A DNA stretch of 64,000 nucleotides, taken from the NCBI GenBank assembly GCA_013299105.1, contig JAAFJY010000009.1, positions 62,001 to 126,000 of the forward strand. Reading direction: 5' to 3'. The notes beneath the pieces were generated by a model. The model was given only the letters and a program-made list of their open reading frames with translations, was not told the origin of the DNA and made no database searches. Positions within the stretch are counted from its first letter, which is position 1. Each line of letters starts with the position of its first letter. Made by a program: the position numbers and the translations under genes. This document shows, piece by piece, positions 16,826 to 24,867 of this stretch. The DNA is from Chitinophagales bacterium. GTDB lineage: Bacteria > Bacteroidota > Bacteroidia > Chitinophagales > Saprospiraceae.

Positions 16826-17992
16826 ATGCCTCTTTTCAGCAATCCTACGGCCATTTTTGCGGTATTGATGCTCAACATTGTCTTGGCCGAACAATTGAGC
16901 AAGCTGCCATTTTTTAAATTTGTCGGTACGGCCTTATTGGCCATTTTGATCACGGCCATCACTTCCAATCTTGGCATTATCCCCGCTTCGGTCAATTCTC
17001 CGGCACTTTACGACGGGATTTTTACCTACCTGGCACCAATGTCGATCTTTTTTCTTTTGCTCAGTGTCAACCTTCGCGGCTTGAAACGAGCAGGAGCGCC
17101 GATGATCAGTATGTTTCTTTTGGGTTCAGTGGGTACCATGACCGGGGTTCTTATCGGGATGTGGTTTTTGGGAGGCTCGGCTAAATTTGGGGATTCTTTC
17201 TACGCCTTGGCGGGCATGTTTACAGGCACTTACATTGGCGGGAGCAGCAATTTCAATGCTTTGGCTATCCATTATGGCGTCAACAAAACAGGCAACTTGT
17301 ACGCCGCTGCGGTCGCTGCCGACAACATCATTACGGCTTTGTGGATGGCGGCTACTTTGCTGCTGCCAGTGTTGCTCAAGCGGTTTTTTCCAAGAAAAGT
17401 AGTTAGCAGCCTAAGCGTTGAGGAACAAGCAAAGCTGGATGAAGAAGCCAATTTGCACATCCACGACCAGGAATTGCTCAACCCCCAAGAACTCGCCATA
17501 TTATTGGGCCTGGGGGCTCTTTTTCTTTTCGTCTCGCAATACCTGGCCTCCCTTTTGCCCCAAGTTCCGATGATTATTTTTCTTACCACATGTGCTCTGA
17601 TCCTGGCTCAAGTCCCCATGATCCAGCGTTTGCGAGGTATTCGCACCCTTAGCATGTTCAGCATTTATTTGTTTTTAGCAGTGATCGGCGCATATTGCGA
17701 CTTGGGGGCCTTGTTCAAAGATGGAAGCCTGGCCCTGGCCATGCTGTTGATGGTCAGCATTACGGTGCTTGTACACGGGTTTTTGATTTTTGGACTCGGC
17801 GGACTCCTGCGTATGGATTGGGACCTAATATCTATTGCATCCCAGGCCAATGTGGGAGGCTCTGCTACGGCTTTGGCTTTGTCAAAAAGCTTTAACCGCG
17901 CTGATTTGCACTTGCCAGGTATCTTGGCGGGCGCTTTGGGCAATGCAATTGGCACTTATTGCGGTTTGATGATCGCGGAGTTTTTGAGGTAG
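16826..17992 (+). CDS. DUF819 family membrane protein (YjcL-like, putative transporter)
   Basis: A 388-residue integral membrane protein with about ten hydrophobic segments, matching the DUF819 family. Characteristic stretches are NSPALYDGIFTYLAPMSIFF, the glycine-rich MFTGTYIGGSSNFNALA (134-150), ADNIITALWMA and a near-C-terminal SQANVGGSATALALSKSF, which echo each other as two inverted halves. A cytoplasmic charged loop (about 190-215) separates the halves. The family is thought to be a secondary transporter, with no established substrate. It stands alone, convergent with the NlpC/P60-like gene with 8 bp between stops. Confidence 0.9.
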   Translation: MPLFSNPTAIFAVLMLNIVLAEQLSKLPFFKFVGTALLAILITAITSNLGIIPASVNSPALYDGIFTYLAPMSIFFLLLSVNLRGLKRAGAPMISMFLLGSVGTMTGVLIGMWFLGGSAKFGDSFYALAGMFTGTYIGGSSNFNALAIHYGVNKTGNLYAAAVAADNIITALWMAATLLLPVLLKRFFPRKVVSSLSVEEQAKLDEEANLHIHDQELLNPQELAILLGLGALFLFVSQYLASLLPQVPMIIFLTTCALILAQVPMIQRLRGIRTLSMFSIYLFLAVIGAYCDLGALFKDGSLALAMLLMVSITVLVHGFLIFGLGGLLRMDWDLISIASQANVGGSATALALSKSFNRADLHLPGILAGALGNAIGTYCGLMIAEFLR

Positions 17993-18000
17993 GAGAGGGG

Positions 18001-18852
18001 TTAAGCAAAAAGTTCCCCTTGTTGGGCAAAAACTGTCTCGTTTTCTTGTTCCACCTGCAGTGTTTCGGGCATGAAAGGTAGTACTCGTTTTACCAGCCTC
18101 AACTTTTTACAATATACCTTTTTGTCTTCTTGGTAAATGCCATAGTGATCTACTAAGTCTACGCGTACACTACCATAAGCATGTAGTATGCGATCGTCCG
18201 GTAGTAAAATGCCAACATGGGAGATTTTCCCTTTGCTGTTTTCAAAGAAGGCCAAGTCGCCAGGTTTGGCTTGCTGAACGAAATCTACGGTTTCGCCGTA
18301 TTCGATTTGTAGGGCAGCCTCACGGGGCAACTTGATGCCCGCCATTTGGTAAACTTGCTGCGCCAAGCCTGCACTATCGATGCCAAAGGGGGTGCGTCCG
18401 CCTAAAAGAAAAGGCGTATTGAGGTAACGTTTGGCAATTTTGAGTACCAAATCCGCAGTGGGAGTGGTTTGACCCGGAAAAATAGTTTGCCCGCTGAAGG
18501 TGTAATTCAGGTCACCCAAAGGGAATCTCAGGCCATCGAAATCGGGCAATCGAGCACCCATTGACACCTGAATCACGTGATCCTCCTCTAAAATTGGCTG
18601 CGAAAATTCCAGGCTGTAAGCGAAATTGTCATTGTACCTCAGAAACTCGGAAGGAGTAATGGCCTTGATTTGGCTGCTTTCCATCCAGGCTACAAAGTTG
18701 TCGTTGGCACACCTTACCCGTATCCATTTGCCATTTTTTTCCTCCAAAATATCCACCAATTCGCCAAAAAGCAATTGCGAAACCATTTCGCTGCGGTGCG
18801 AAGGGCTGCTTCGAAGTGGTACAACACTGAGTGGACAAATGCCAAAATGCAT
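18001..18852 (-). CDS. SH3 plus NlpC/P60-fold protein lacking the catalytic cysteine
   Basis: A 283-residue protein. An SH3b-like domain (about 1-65, starting MHFGICPLSVVPLRSSPSH and including GKWIRVRC) precedes a C-terminal NlpC/P60 domain (about 130-250). Family members are cysteine peptidases that cut peptidoglycan peptides, with the nucleophile in a DCSGL motif. Here that motif reads GIDSAGLAQQVYQ, so residue 160 is Ser (codon AGT), while the histidines H212 (SHVGIL) and H224 (LHAYGS) are kept. The protein may be a non-catalytic peptidoglycan binder or use serine. No signal peptide is evident from the start at 18852, which is supported by a TATTTTTG promoter element 34 bp upstream and by the usual family N-terminus. 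Confidence 0.85.
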   Translation of the reverse strand: MHFGICPLSVVPLRSSPSHRSEMVSQLLFGELVDILEEKNGKWIRVRCANDNFVAWMESSQIKAITPSEFLRYNDNFAYSLEFSQPILEEDHVIQVSMGARLPDFDGLRFPLGDLNYTFSGQTIFPGQTTPTADLVLKIAKRYLNTPFLLGGRTPFGIDSAGLAQQVYQMAGIKLPREAALQIEYGETVDFVQQAKPGDLAFFENSKGKISHVGILLPDDRILHAYGSVRVDLVDHYGIYQEDKKVYCKKLRLVKRVLPFMPETLQVEQENETVFAQQGELFA

Positions 18853-18885
18853 AGGATAGGATTTAGCCGAGTACGGCTTTGCTGC

Positions 18886-18893
18886 CAAAAATA
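18886..18893 (-). promoter_or_regulatory. Bacteroidota -7 element of the NlpC/P60-like gene
   Basis: On the minus strand this reads TATTTTTG, matching TAnnTTTG. Transcription would begin near 18880, which rules out coding in the longer upstream frame and fixes the start at 18852. Confidence 0.55.
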
Positions 18894-18994
18894 CTAAATT
18901 TTCTAAATGCCCGTTTTGGTAGCACAGGATTAATGCACCAAAAAGTAATTTTCTCACGAAGAAACCCCGAAATTGCTATTTTTGGTGCCCCAAA

Positions 18995-19023
18995 TTTGGG
19001 TAAAATAGTTGATTCTATTTTTG
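18995..19023 (+). promoter_or_regulatory. Promoter of the PorP/SprF-family gene
   Basis: TTTG (18995-18998) is separated by 17 bases from TATTTTTG (19016-19023), the Bacteroidota -33/-7 arrangement. The ATG lies 30 bp downstream. A second TATTTTTG at 18977-18984 could be an additional start point. Confidence 0.6.
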
Positions 19024-19052
19024 CCCGACTAAATTTTAAAAGTCCCTGTTTT

Positions 19053-20114
19053 ATGCAGAAGTCTTACGGATTGATTGTAGCCAGCTTTTTGAGCTTAATG
19101 GCCTTGGCTTTGCGTGCCCAGGATCAACACTTCACCCAATTTTACGCTGCGCCACTTTACCTCAATCCCGCTTTAACCGGGACTTTTGACGGAAAATACC
19201 GGGCCTCAATGATTTACCGAGACCAGGGTCGGAATTTACTCAATGATCCATTGACCACTTATTCGGCAGCCATCGACTTTCGTTTCGACATGGCAAATTC
19301 AGGAAAAAGTGGGCGTGACGCAGCTGGTTTAGGCATGGTTTTTGTCAATGACCGCTCGGCCTCGCTCAATTTTTACAACAACATCATTGGTATTTCGGGG
19401 GCTTATCACAAGTCATTGAGTCGTTTTGGTGAACAATACCTTTCTTTGGGGGGGCAGTTGAGTATCGGGCAGCGAAACATCAACTATGGCAATATCACCT
19501 TCGATGACCAATTCAATGGCACCGATGGTTTCACCGATCCTACTGGTGAACAATTGCCAGGTAATAATTTCGGTTATGGCGACTTGGCGGTGGGACTCAA
19601 CTATACTTATGCGCCCGAAGGCCGTTTTTCCTTTTTTGCTGGTGGAGCCATGCACCATATACTGCGTCCTGAAGCCAGTTTTTATGCCCGCGAAGAAATT
19701 CAGGAAGAGCGTAACAGCAGTCGCTTGTTTCGAAAGTACTCGGCTTATGTGAATCTGCAATATCCATTGAGTGATAAAGTACAGTTTTCACCACGTGCCC
19801 TGGCTTATTTGCAAGGCCCCCATTTTGCGCTCAATGCAGGTGCAAATCTTCGTTTTTTGATGAGTGATGTGAGCGGGACAGCCTTTCACGTAGGCGGCTG
19901 GGTGCGCCCGGTTCGCAATTTTGATAGTAAATTTTCTCCTGATGCAGTAATCCTTATGACTGGGTTGGAATACAATAATTTTCTGATCGGCTTGAGCTAC
20001 GATGCTCGTTTGGGGAGTCTCAACACCACTGGCCGTCGCCTTGGGGCCTTTGAAATTTCATTGGCATTCTTGGGCAATTATGAAAACAGCGCAGTGCTTT
20101 GTCCTAAGTTTTGA
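19053..20114 (+). CDS. PorP/SprF family type IX secretion system outer-membrane protein
   Basis: A 353-residue outer-membrane beta-barrel protein. It has a signal peptide (LIVASFLSLMALALRAQ) and the family hallmark QDQHFTQFYAAPLYLNPALTGTFDGKYRASMIYRDQ directly after cleavage, then amphipathic strands typical of PorP/SprF and the terminal ENSAVLCPKF. Family members associate with the type IX machinery and tether particular adhesins or gliding proteins at the surface. The ATG at 19053 lies immediately before the signal peptide and just after a good promoter; the 58 upstream in-frame codons are non-coding leader. It stands alone, with no adjacent large adhesin gene. Confidence 0.93.
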   Translation: MQKSYGLIVASFLSLMALALRAQDQHFTQFYAAPLYLNPALTGTFDGKYRASMIYRDQGRNLLNDPLTTYSAAIDFRFDMANSGKSGRDAAGLGMVFVNDRSASLNFYNNIIGISGAYHKSLSRFGEQYLSLGGQLSIGQRNINYGNITFDDQFNGTDGFTDPTGEQLPGNNFGYGDLAVGLNYTYAPEGRFSFFAGGAMHHILRPEASFYAREEIQEERNSSRLFRKYSAYVNLQYPLSDKVQFSPRALAYLQGPHFALNAGANLRFLMSDVSGTAFHVGGWVRPVRNFDSKFSPDAVILMTGLEYNNFLIGLSYDARLGSLNTTGRRLGAFEISLAFLGNYENSAVLCPKF

Positions 20115-20119
20115 AGGCT

Positions 20120-20151
20120 TTTGAATGAATGAATTCGCCCACTTACTTTTG
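20120..20151 (+). promoter_or_regulatory. Promoter of the choice-of-anchor V-like gene
   Basis: TTTG (20120-20123), 20 bases, then TACTTTTG (20144-20151): an exact fit to the Bacteroidota -33/-7 consensus and spacing. It implies a leader of about 135 nt before the start at 20293. Confidence 0.65.
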
Positions 20152-20292
20152 TCGGGTAAATTACAAGTCTGGTATCCAAATGTTATTTTTCTGGTTTTTT
20201 CGTGCTTAGTTTAAACAAAAAGCGATGTGAAGCGTCTAACAAAGACTTGCCTCAATATCATTCCTCTTTGTTTAACGCTTTCATTTTGGATC

Positions 20293-21114
20293 ATGAAAAA
20301 ACATGTACTAACGCTGTCTGTCATCTTTGGCGGACTGTGGATTATTTTAAGCAGCAATGCCAGCGGGGCTGGTCAGGACCAGGGCACCGACCGCACTGGA
20401 TCACCCTTGAGTGGTGACACTTTTTGCGGGGATTGTCACGGTGCCAATGCTTTTCGGCCCACGATTGAAATTGCGGTATTGGATGGTGCCAATCCTATTC
20501 AATCTTACACGCCTGGCCGGGTTTACACTATGCGTGTTACCATTTCTGCTACTACTGGTACCCCTGCAGGTTATGGTTTTCAGGCGGTTGCGCTCAATAA
20601 TGCCAACGGTACCGCTGGTGTTTTTGGCACAACACCTTCTGGGGTAAGGACTATTGACTTGGGCGGAAGACGCTACATTGAGCAAACTCGACGTTCTACT
20701 AGTAATACCTTTTCAATTCCTTGGACTGCTCCAGCCCGTGGCGCTGGTCGGGTGAGGGTTTTCGCTGCGGGGGTCGCTGCAAATGGGAGTGGATCGAGCG
20801 GTGACGGGGCTGTAAAAGGCGAATTGGCCCTGAGCGAGTCAGGTTCTACTTCATTACCAGAGTCTGCACGTTTGAAAGTTGAGGTGGACGTTTTTCCCAA
20901 TCCCGCTACCGATTTTGTACAGGTTCGTTTAAAGGGCACTGATCGCCCCCGCAACTTGTTTGTGGACCTGGTGGATGCGCAAGGTCGTCTATTACAACGT
21001 CAAGTTTTGCCAGAACAAGTAGAATTGGATGTTCGTGCGCTGAGTGCAGGCACTTATTTCTTGCGCATCAGTGATGGACAAAGGCTAATGACCAGGGCCT
21101 TAAGTGTGAAGTGA
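20293..21114 (+). CDS. Secreted protein with CxxCH motif, Reeler/choice-of-anchor V-like domain and type IX sorting signal
   Basis: A 273-residue exported protein. After the signal peptide (LTLSVIFGGLWIILSSNASG) comes a CGDCH motif (45-49), the form of a covalent haem-c site, within GTDRTGSPLSGDTFCGDCHG. The middle (about 55-180) is a beta-sandwich of the Reeler or choice-of-anchor V kind (YTPGRVYTMRVTIS, YGFQAVAL, FSIPWTAPARGAGRVRVFAA). A type IX C-terminal sorting domain follows (VDVFPNPATDFVQVRLKG ... GTYFLRISDGQ). It is probably delivered to the cell surface. Whether the CxxCH binds haem cannot be told from sequence. The start at 20293 gives the best signal peptide. Confidence 0.8.
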   Translation: MKKHVLTLSVIFGGLWIILSSNASGAGQDQGTDRTGSPLSGDTFCGDCHGANAFRPTIEIAVLDGANPIQSYTPGRVYTMRVTISATTGTPAGYGFQAVALNNANGTAGVFGTTPSGVRTIDLGGRRYIEQTRRSTSNTFSIPWTAPARGAGRVRVFAAGVAANGSGSSGDGAVKGELALSESGSTSLPESARLKVEVDVFPNPATDFVQVRLKGTDRPRNLFVDLVDAQGRLLQRQVLPEQVELDVRALSAGTYFLRISDGQRLMTRALSVK

Positions 21115-21132
21115 TTATTGAATAACAGACAT

Positions 21133-21170
21133 GAAAAAGCCTTGGTATACTTGATTCCAAGGCTTTTTTT
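21133..21170 (+). terminator. Rho-independent terminator
   Basis: AAAAAGCCTTGG and CCAAGGCTTTTTTT form an inverted repeat around a 12-base loop, ending in a run of Ts, 20 bp after the stop of the choice-of-anchor V-like gene. Confidence 0.85.
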
Positions 21171-21248
21171 ATGTGCCCAAAAATGTATTTAAAAACATTT
21201 TGTTGATTAAGAAATATTATTATCTTGCCGAAAAAATATCCGAGCCCA

Positions 21249-23390
21249 ATGATGTACTCCCAAGTTGAACAAAAAGCCCTATACGAGTTAAGCAAAAACT
21301 ACCTGCAGGCCGATCATGGTGTGCACAAGCAAGCGCTGCAAGCCCAGTTGGACGAATTGCGCCAACTCATTATTTACCACGAATGGCGTTATTATATTCA
21401 GAACGACCCAGTGGTCAGCGATTATGAATATGACCAGTTGTTCAAGCAAATGGAGGCCATTGAGGCTTTGCACCCTGATTGGATCACTCCAGATTCACCT
21501 TCTCAAAGGGTTTCTGCCGACTTGACTGAAGACTTCTCATCGGTACCACACCTTACACCAATGTTGTCTTTGGCCAACTCTTACAACGCTGAAGACCTAA
21601 ACGATTGGGACGCCTCGATCAAGCGCTTGCTCAACATGCCTGAAGACGTTGAAATAGCTTACGGGGTAGAGCCCAAATTTGATGGCGGCAGCATTGCCTT
21701 GGTTTATGAAAATGACGTGTTGGTGCGAGCTGCTACCCGTGGCAATGGGGTTTTGGGCGAAGAAATTACCAACAACGCCAAAGTCATGCGCTCCATTCCA
21801 CTAAAAGCCGAGTTTTCAAAGTATGGCATTTACAAGGTAGAATTGCGGGGCGAGGTGCTGATTCGCAAGGATGTTTTTGAAAAAATGAACGAAAAGCGAG
21901 CCAAAGAAGGTCTTACTCTTTTTGCCAATGCCCGCAATACAGCTGCTGGTGGTCTGCGCATCAAAGACCCCAAAGAAACGGCTAAACGTGGCTTGGAGGC
22001 CTTTGTTTATACCCTGGGCTATGCGGTGGACCAGGCAGGCAACAACGTCCTTGACCAGTTCAATACCCACATGGAAAGCCTTGATCTATTGGACAAACTG
22101 GGATTTAAAGTACCCGCAATTGAACGCAAACTGTGCAAAAACATCGCTGAAGTGATTGACTTTTGCAATTACTGGCAAGCCCAACGCGATAGTTACCACT
22201 ACGAAATCGACGGTATGGTAGCCAAGGTAAACAGCCGCGAATTGCAGGAGCGTTCGGGGTATACCTCACATCACCCACGCTGGGCCATCGCTTATAAGTT
22301 TCAAGCTAAACAAGCAACTACCAAGCTGTTGAATGTGGAATACCAAGTGGGTAAGATTGGGAGCATCACCCCGGTAGCGAAGTTGGATCCGGTACAATTA
22401 GCTGGCGTAACCGTATCTTCCGTTTCTTTGCACAATGAAGATTTCATTACCAGTAAAGACTTGCGCCTGGGAGATACGGTTTTGGTGGAGCGAGCTGGAG
22501 ATGTGATTCCATACATTGTCAAGCCGATTGAAGAATTGCGTGATGGCTCCGAAAAAATCATCGAATTTCCCAAACAATGCCCAATCAATACTACTGATAC
22601 GCCTATCGATTTGATCCGTGAAGAAGAGGAGGCGGCCTGGCGTTGTCCCAATTGTGTATGCGGAGCCCAAGACTTGCAGCGCATCATCTTCCACGTCTCC
22701 AAAGATGCGATGGACATTGAAGGCTTGGGGAAATCCATTGTGGATCGCTTTTATGAACTGGGCTGGATCCGTACGATTGCCGATGTGTATCGCTTAGACT
22801 ATGCCAAAATTTCCACATTGGAAGGCTTTGGAGAAAAATCGGCAGCCAATTTGAAAGCTTCGATCGACAAAGCCAAAACAAATCCGATCCAACGTTTATT
22901 GCACAGTTTGAGCATTCATCATTTAGGCAAAAAAGTTTCCAAACTGATCGCAGCTGAAATTGGCCACGTTCTGGAATTGAAAAACTGGACTTTGGAAGAC
23001 TTTACTAAAATCAAAGACGTGGGGCCTGTAGTGGCAGCCAATGTGATCCAGTTTTTTCAATCTGACCGCAATGTGGCCATGTTAGAAGAGATGGAAAGCT
23101 TGGGCGTGAACTTGAGTCAAAGTGAAGAAGACCGCCCCAAGGCAGTAGCTGCTGATGCGCCATTAGCAGGCAAGACCATTCTTTTCACTGGAACGCTGAC
23201 CAAAATGGGACGCAAAGAAGCGCAGGAAAAAGCAGAAGCTGCGGGGGCCAAAAACATCAGCGCGGTGAGCAGTAATTTAAATATCTTGGTCGTGGGAGAT
23301 GAAGCTGGTTCCAAGCTCAAAAAAGCACGTGATTTGGGAACGATAGAAATCCTTACCGAGGACGAGTTTTTGGTTTTGATCAAAAGTTGA
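21249..23390 (+). CDS. ligA: NAD-dependent DNA ligase LigA
   Basis: A 713-residue ligase sealing nicks in replication and repair with NAD+. Domain Ia (about 25-90: HEWRYYIQNDPVVSDYEYDQL) binds NMN. The nucleotidyltransferase domain has the adenylated lysine K143 in EPKFDGGS and later AYKFQAKQATT. OB, zinc-finger, helix-hairpin-helix (LEGFGEKSAANL, IKDVGPVVAAN) and C-terminal BRCT domains (GKTILFTGTL ... EILTEDEF) follow. The zinc finger is unusual: C444 is followed by N447 where the second cysteine is expected, and the second half reads CPNCVC (C466, C469, C471), so C469 may substitute. ATGs at 21249 and 21252 are equally good; an in-frame TTG at 21225 is less likely. Confidence 0.96.
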   Translation: MMYSQVEQKALYELSKNYLQADHGVHKQALQAQLDELRQLIIYHEWRYYIQNDPVVSDYEYDQLFKQMEAIEALHPDWITPDSPSQRVSADLTEDFSSVPHLTPMLSLANSYNAEDLNDWDASIKRLLNMPEDVEIAYGVEPKFDGGSIALVYENDVLVRAATRGNGVLGEEITNNAKVMRSIPLKAEFSKYGIYKVELRGEVLIRKDVFEKMNEKRAKEGLTLFANARNTAAGGLRIKDPKETAKRGLEAFVYTLGYAVDQAGNNVLDQFNTHMESLDLLDKLGFKVPAIERKLCKNIAEVIDFCNYWQAQRDSYHYEIDGMVAKVNSRELQERSGYTSHHPRWAIAYKFQAKQATTKLLNVEYQVGKIGSITPVAKLDPVQLAGVTVSSVSLHNEDFITSKDLRLGDTVLVERAGDVIPYIVKPIEELRDGSEKIIEFPKQCPINTTDTPIDLIREEEEAAWRCPNCVCGAQDLQRIIFHVSKDAMDIEGLGKSIVDRFYELGWIRTIADVYRLDYAKISTLEGFGEKSAANLKASIDKAKTNPIQRLLHSLSIHHLGKKVSKLIAAEIGHVLELKNWTLEDFTKIKDVGPVVAANVIQFFQSDRNVAMLEEMESLGVNLSQSEEDRPKAVAADAPLAGKTILFTGTLTKMGRKEAQEKAEAAGAKNISAVSSNLNILVVGDEAGSKLKKARDLGTIEILTEDEFLVLIKS

Positions 23391-23526
23391 GAAAGCCGAA
23401 AAGTATAGAAATCAGAGGCTAATTGTGGGTTACAGCAGAAAAAATGACAAAAATCATTGTTTTCAGGCCTGTTTTGCTAAATTCGTAATCACAACCTCAT
23501 TTTTAAACCAAAATTGAAAACCAATC

Positions 23527-23919
23527 ATGTTCAAGGAGTTCAAGGAATTTGCCCTCAAGGGTAGTTTGATCGACACTGCGATCGCTTTCGTAATGGGTGC
23601 TGCTTTTGGCAAAGTTGTTACGGCTTTTGTGGAAAAAATGTTTGCACCCATCACCAGTTTGCTGCTGGGGGGAGTGGATTTGACCCAACAAAAAATAGTG
23701 CTAAGGGCCGCAGAAGAAGGCAAAGCTGAAGTGGCCATTGCCTGGGGAGAATTCATCACTGCTTGTATTGACTTTTTAGTTGTTGCGCTGGTAATGTTCG
23801 TCATCATAAAAGCCATCAATGCAGCCAAACGCAAAGAAGCCGAAGTCGCTCCTGCACCTCCTCCTGGGCCAAGCGAAACTGATCTTTTGGCAGAAATTCG
23901 CGATTTGCTGAAGAAGTAA
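23527..23919 (+). CDS. mscL: Large-conductance mechanosensitive channel MscL
   Basis: A 130-residue channel opening as an emergency valve under hypo-osmotic shock; it forms homopentamers in the inner membrane. The N-terminal amphipathic helix FKEFKEFALKGSLID leads into TM1 (about 15-45, pore-lining AFVMGAAFGKVVTAFV). A short periplasmic loop (50-70) precedes TM2 (about 72-95, FITACIDFLVVALVMFVIIK). The cytoplasmic end has a proline-rich linker (APAPPPGPSETD) and the conserved helix LLAEIRDLLKK. Length is normal. It is monocistronic with its own terminator. Confidence 0.96.
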   Translation: MFKEFKEFALKGSLIDTAIAFVMGAAFGKVVTAFVEKMFAPITSLLLGGVDLTQQKIVLRAAEEGKAEVAIAWGEFITACIDFLVVALVMFVIIKAINAAKRKEAEVAPAPPPGPSETDLLAEIRDLLKK

Positions 23920-23940
23920 TCGCAACCAACTGGGATAGAA

Positions 23941-23977
23941 AGGGCAAGGCACAAATCAATCGTGCTTTGCCCTTTTT
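23941..23977 (+). terminator. Rho-independent terminator of mscL
   Basis: AGGGCAAGGCAC and GTGCTTTGCCCT form a 12-bp stem with one internal mismatch, a 9-base loop, and TTTTT after the stem, 22 bp past the mscL stop. Confidence 0.88.
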
Positions 23978-24018
23978 AATTTTCTAAACAACGAATCAAA
24001 ATTACGCCTCAAAGGAAC

Positions 24019-24026
24019 TATTTTTG
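24019..24026 (+). promoter_or_regulatory. Bacteroidota -7 element of surE
   Basis: TATTTTTG matches TAnnTTTG 42 bp before the surE ATG. No clear -33 TTTG is visible. Confidence 0.5.
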
Positions 24027-24067
24027 CGTTCGAATTGTTCTCAGCGTTTTTACTCAATACCCTTCGC

Positions 24068-24865
24068 ATGAAAAAGCCCTTGATCCTGGTCACCAACGAC
24101 GACGGTATTACCGCTCGTGGCATCAAAGCCCTGATTGAAGTCGCCCAACAGTTGGGTGACGTGATTGTAGTCGCCCCAGATTCGCCCCGTTCTGGCCAGG
24201 GGCACGCCATTACCCTGGAAATTCCCCTGCGTTTGCACAAAGTGGACTTGTTTGAAGGGATTGAGGCTTATGAATGCAGCGGAACCCCCGTGGATTGTGT
24301 AAAACTGGCTAAGAATGTGCTGCTCAAAGACCGTTTGCCAGATCTGTGTGTTTCGGGCATCAACCACGGTTCCAATGCCTCGATCAATATTATTTATTCC
24401 GGCACCATGTCAGCAGCGATGGAAGCATCGGTAGAAGGAGTGCCTTCGATTGGATTTTCCTTTTTGAATTATTCCCACCAGGCTGATTTCAGCGCTTGTA
24501 AGCCTTTTGTAAAAGCCTTGATGAAAAATACCCTGGAAAAAGGCATGGAACAGGCTAACTTGATCAATGTCAATATCCCAAACCTGCCAGTCGAGCAAAT
24601 CAAAGGCTTCCGGGTATGCCGGGCTGCGGAAGCACGCTGGGTCGAAGAATTTGCCGAAGCCCAGGACCCTCGCGGCCAAAAATACTACTGGCTCACGGGC
24701 CGCTTTGTGAACGAAGACACCAAGGACGATACCGATATCTGGGCCCTGGAGCATGGCTACATCTCAATCGTGCCAGCCATGCATGATCTGACTAATTTTC
24801 CGGCGATTCCTAAGTTTAAATACCTGGAAAGTTTGGTGGCTGATTCTAGCGCTATGGTGGGGTAA
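24068..24865 (+). CDS. surE: 5'/3'-nucleotidase (stationary-phase survival protein) SurE
   Basis: A 265-residue metal-dependent phosphatase that removes phosphate from nucleoside 5'- and 3'-monophosphates. It begins KPLILVTNDDGI with the metal ligands D11 and D12, followed by VVAPDSPRSGQGHAITL (phosphate-binding Ser), YECSGTPVDCVKLA, CVSGINHGSNAS (metal-binding Asn) and YSGTMSAAMEA. Length is normal. The start at 24068 begins at the conserved first strand. The downstream minus-strand gene ends 2 bp from its stop. Confidence 0.95.
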   Translation: MKKPLILVTNDDGITARGIKALIEVAQQLGDVIVVAPDSPRSGQGHAITLEIPLRLHKVDLFEGIEAYECSGTPVDCVKLAKNVLLKDRLPDLCVSGINHGSNASINIIYSGTMSAAMEASVEGVPSIGFSFLNYSHQADFSACKPFVKALMKNTLEKGMEQANLINVNIPNLPVEQIKGFRVCRAAEARWVEEFAEAQDPRGQKYYWLTGRFVNEDTKDDTDIWALEHGYISIVPAMHDLTNFPAIPKFKYLESLVADSSAMVG

Positions 24866-24867
24866 GG

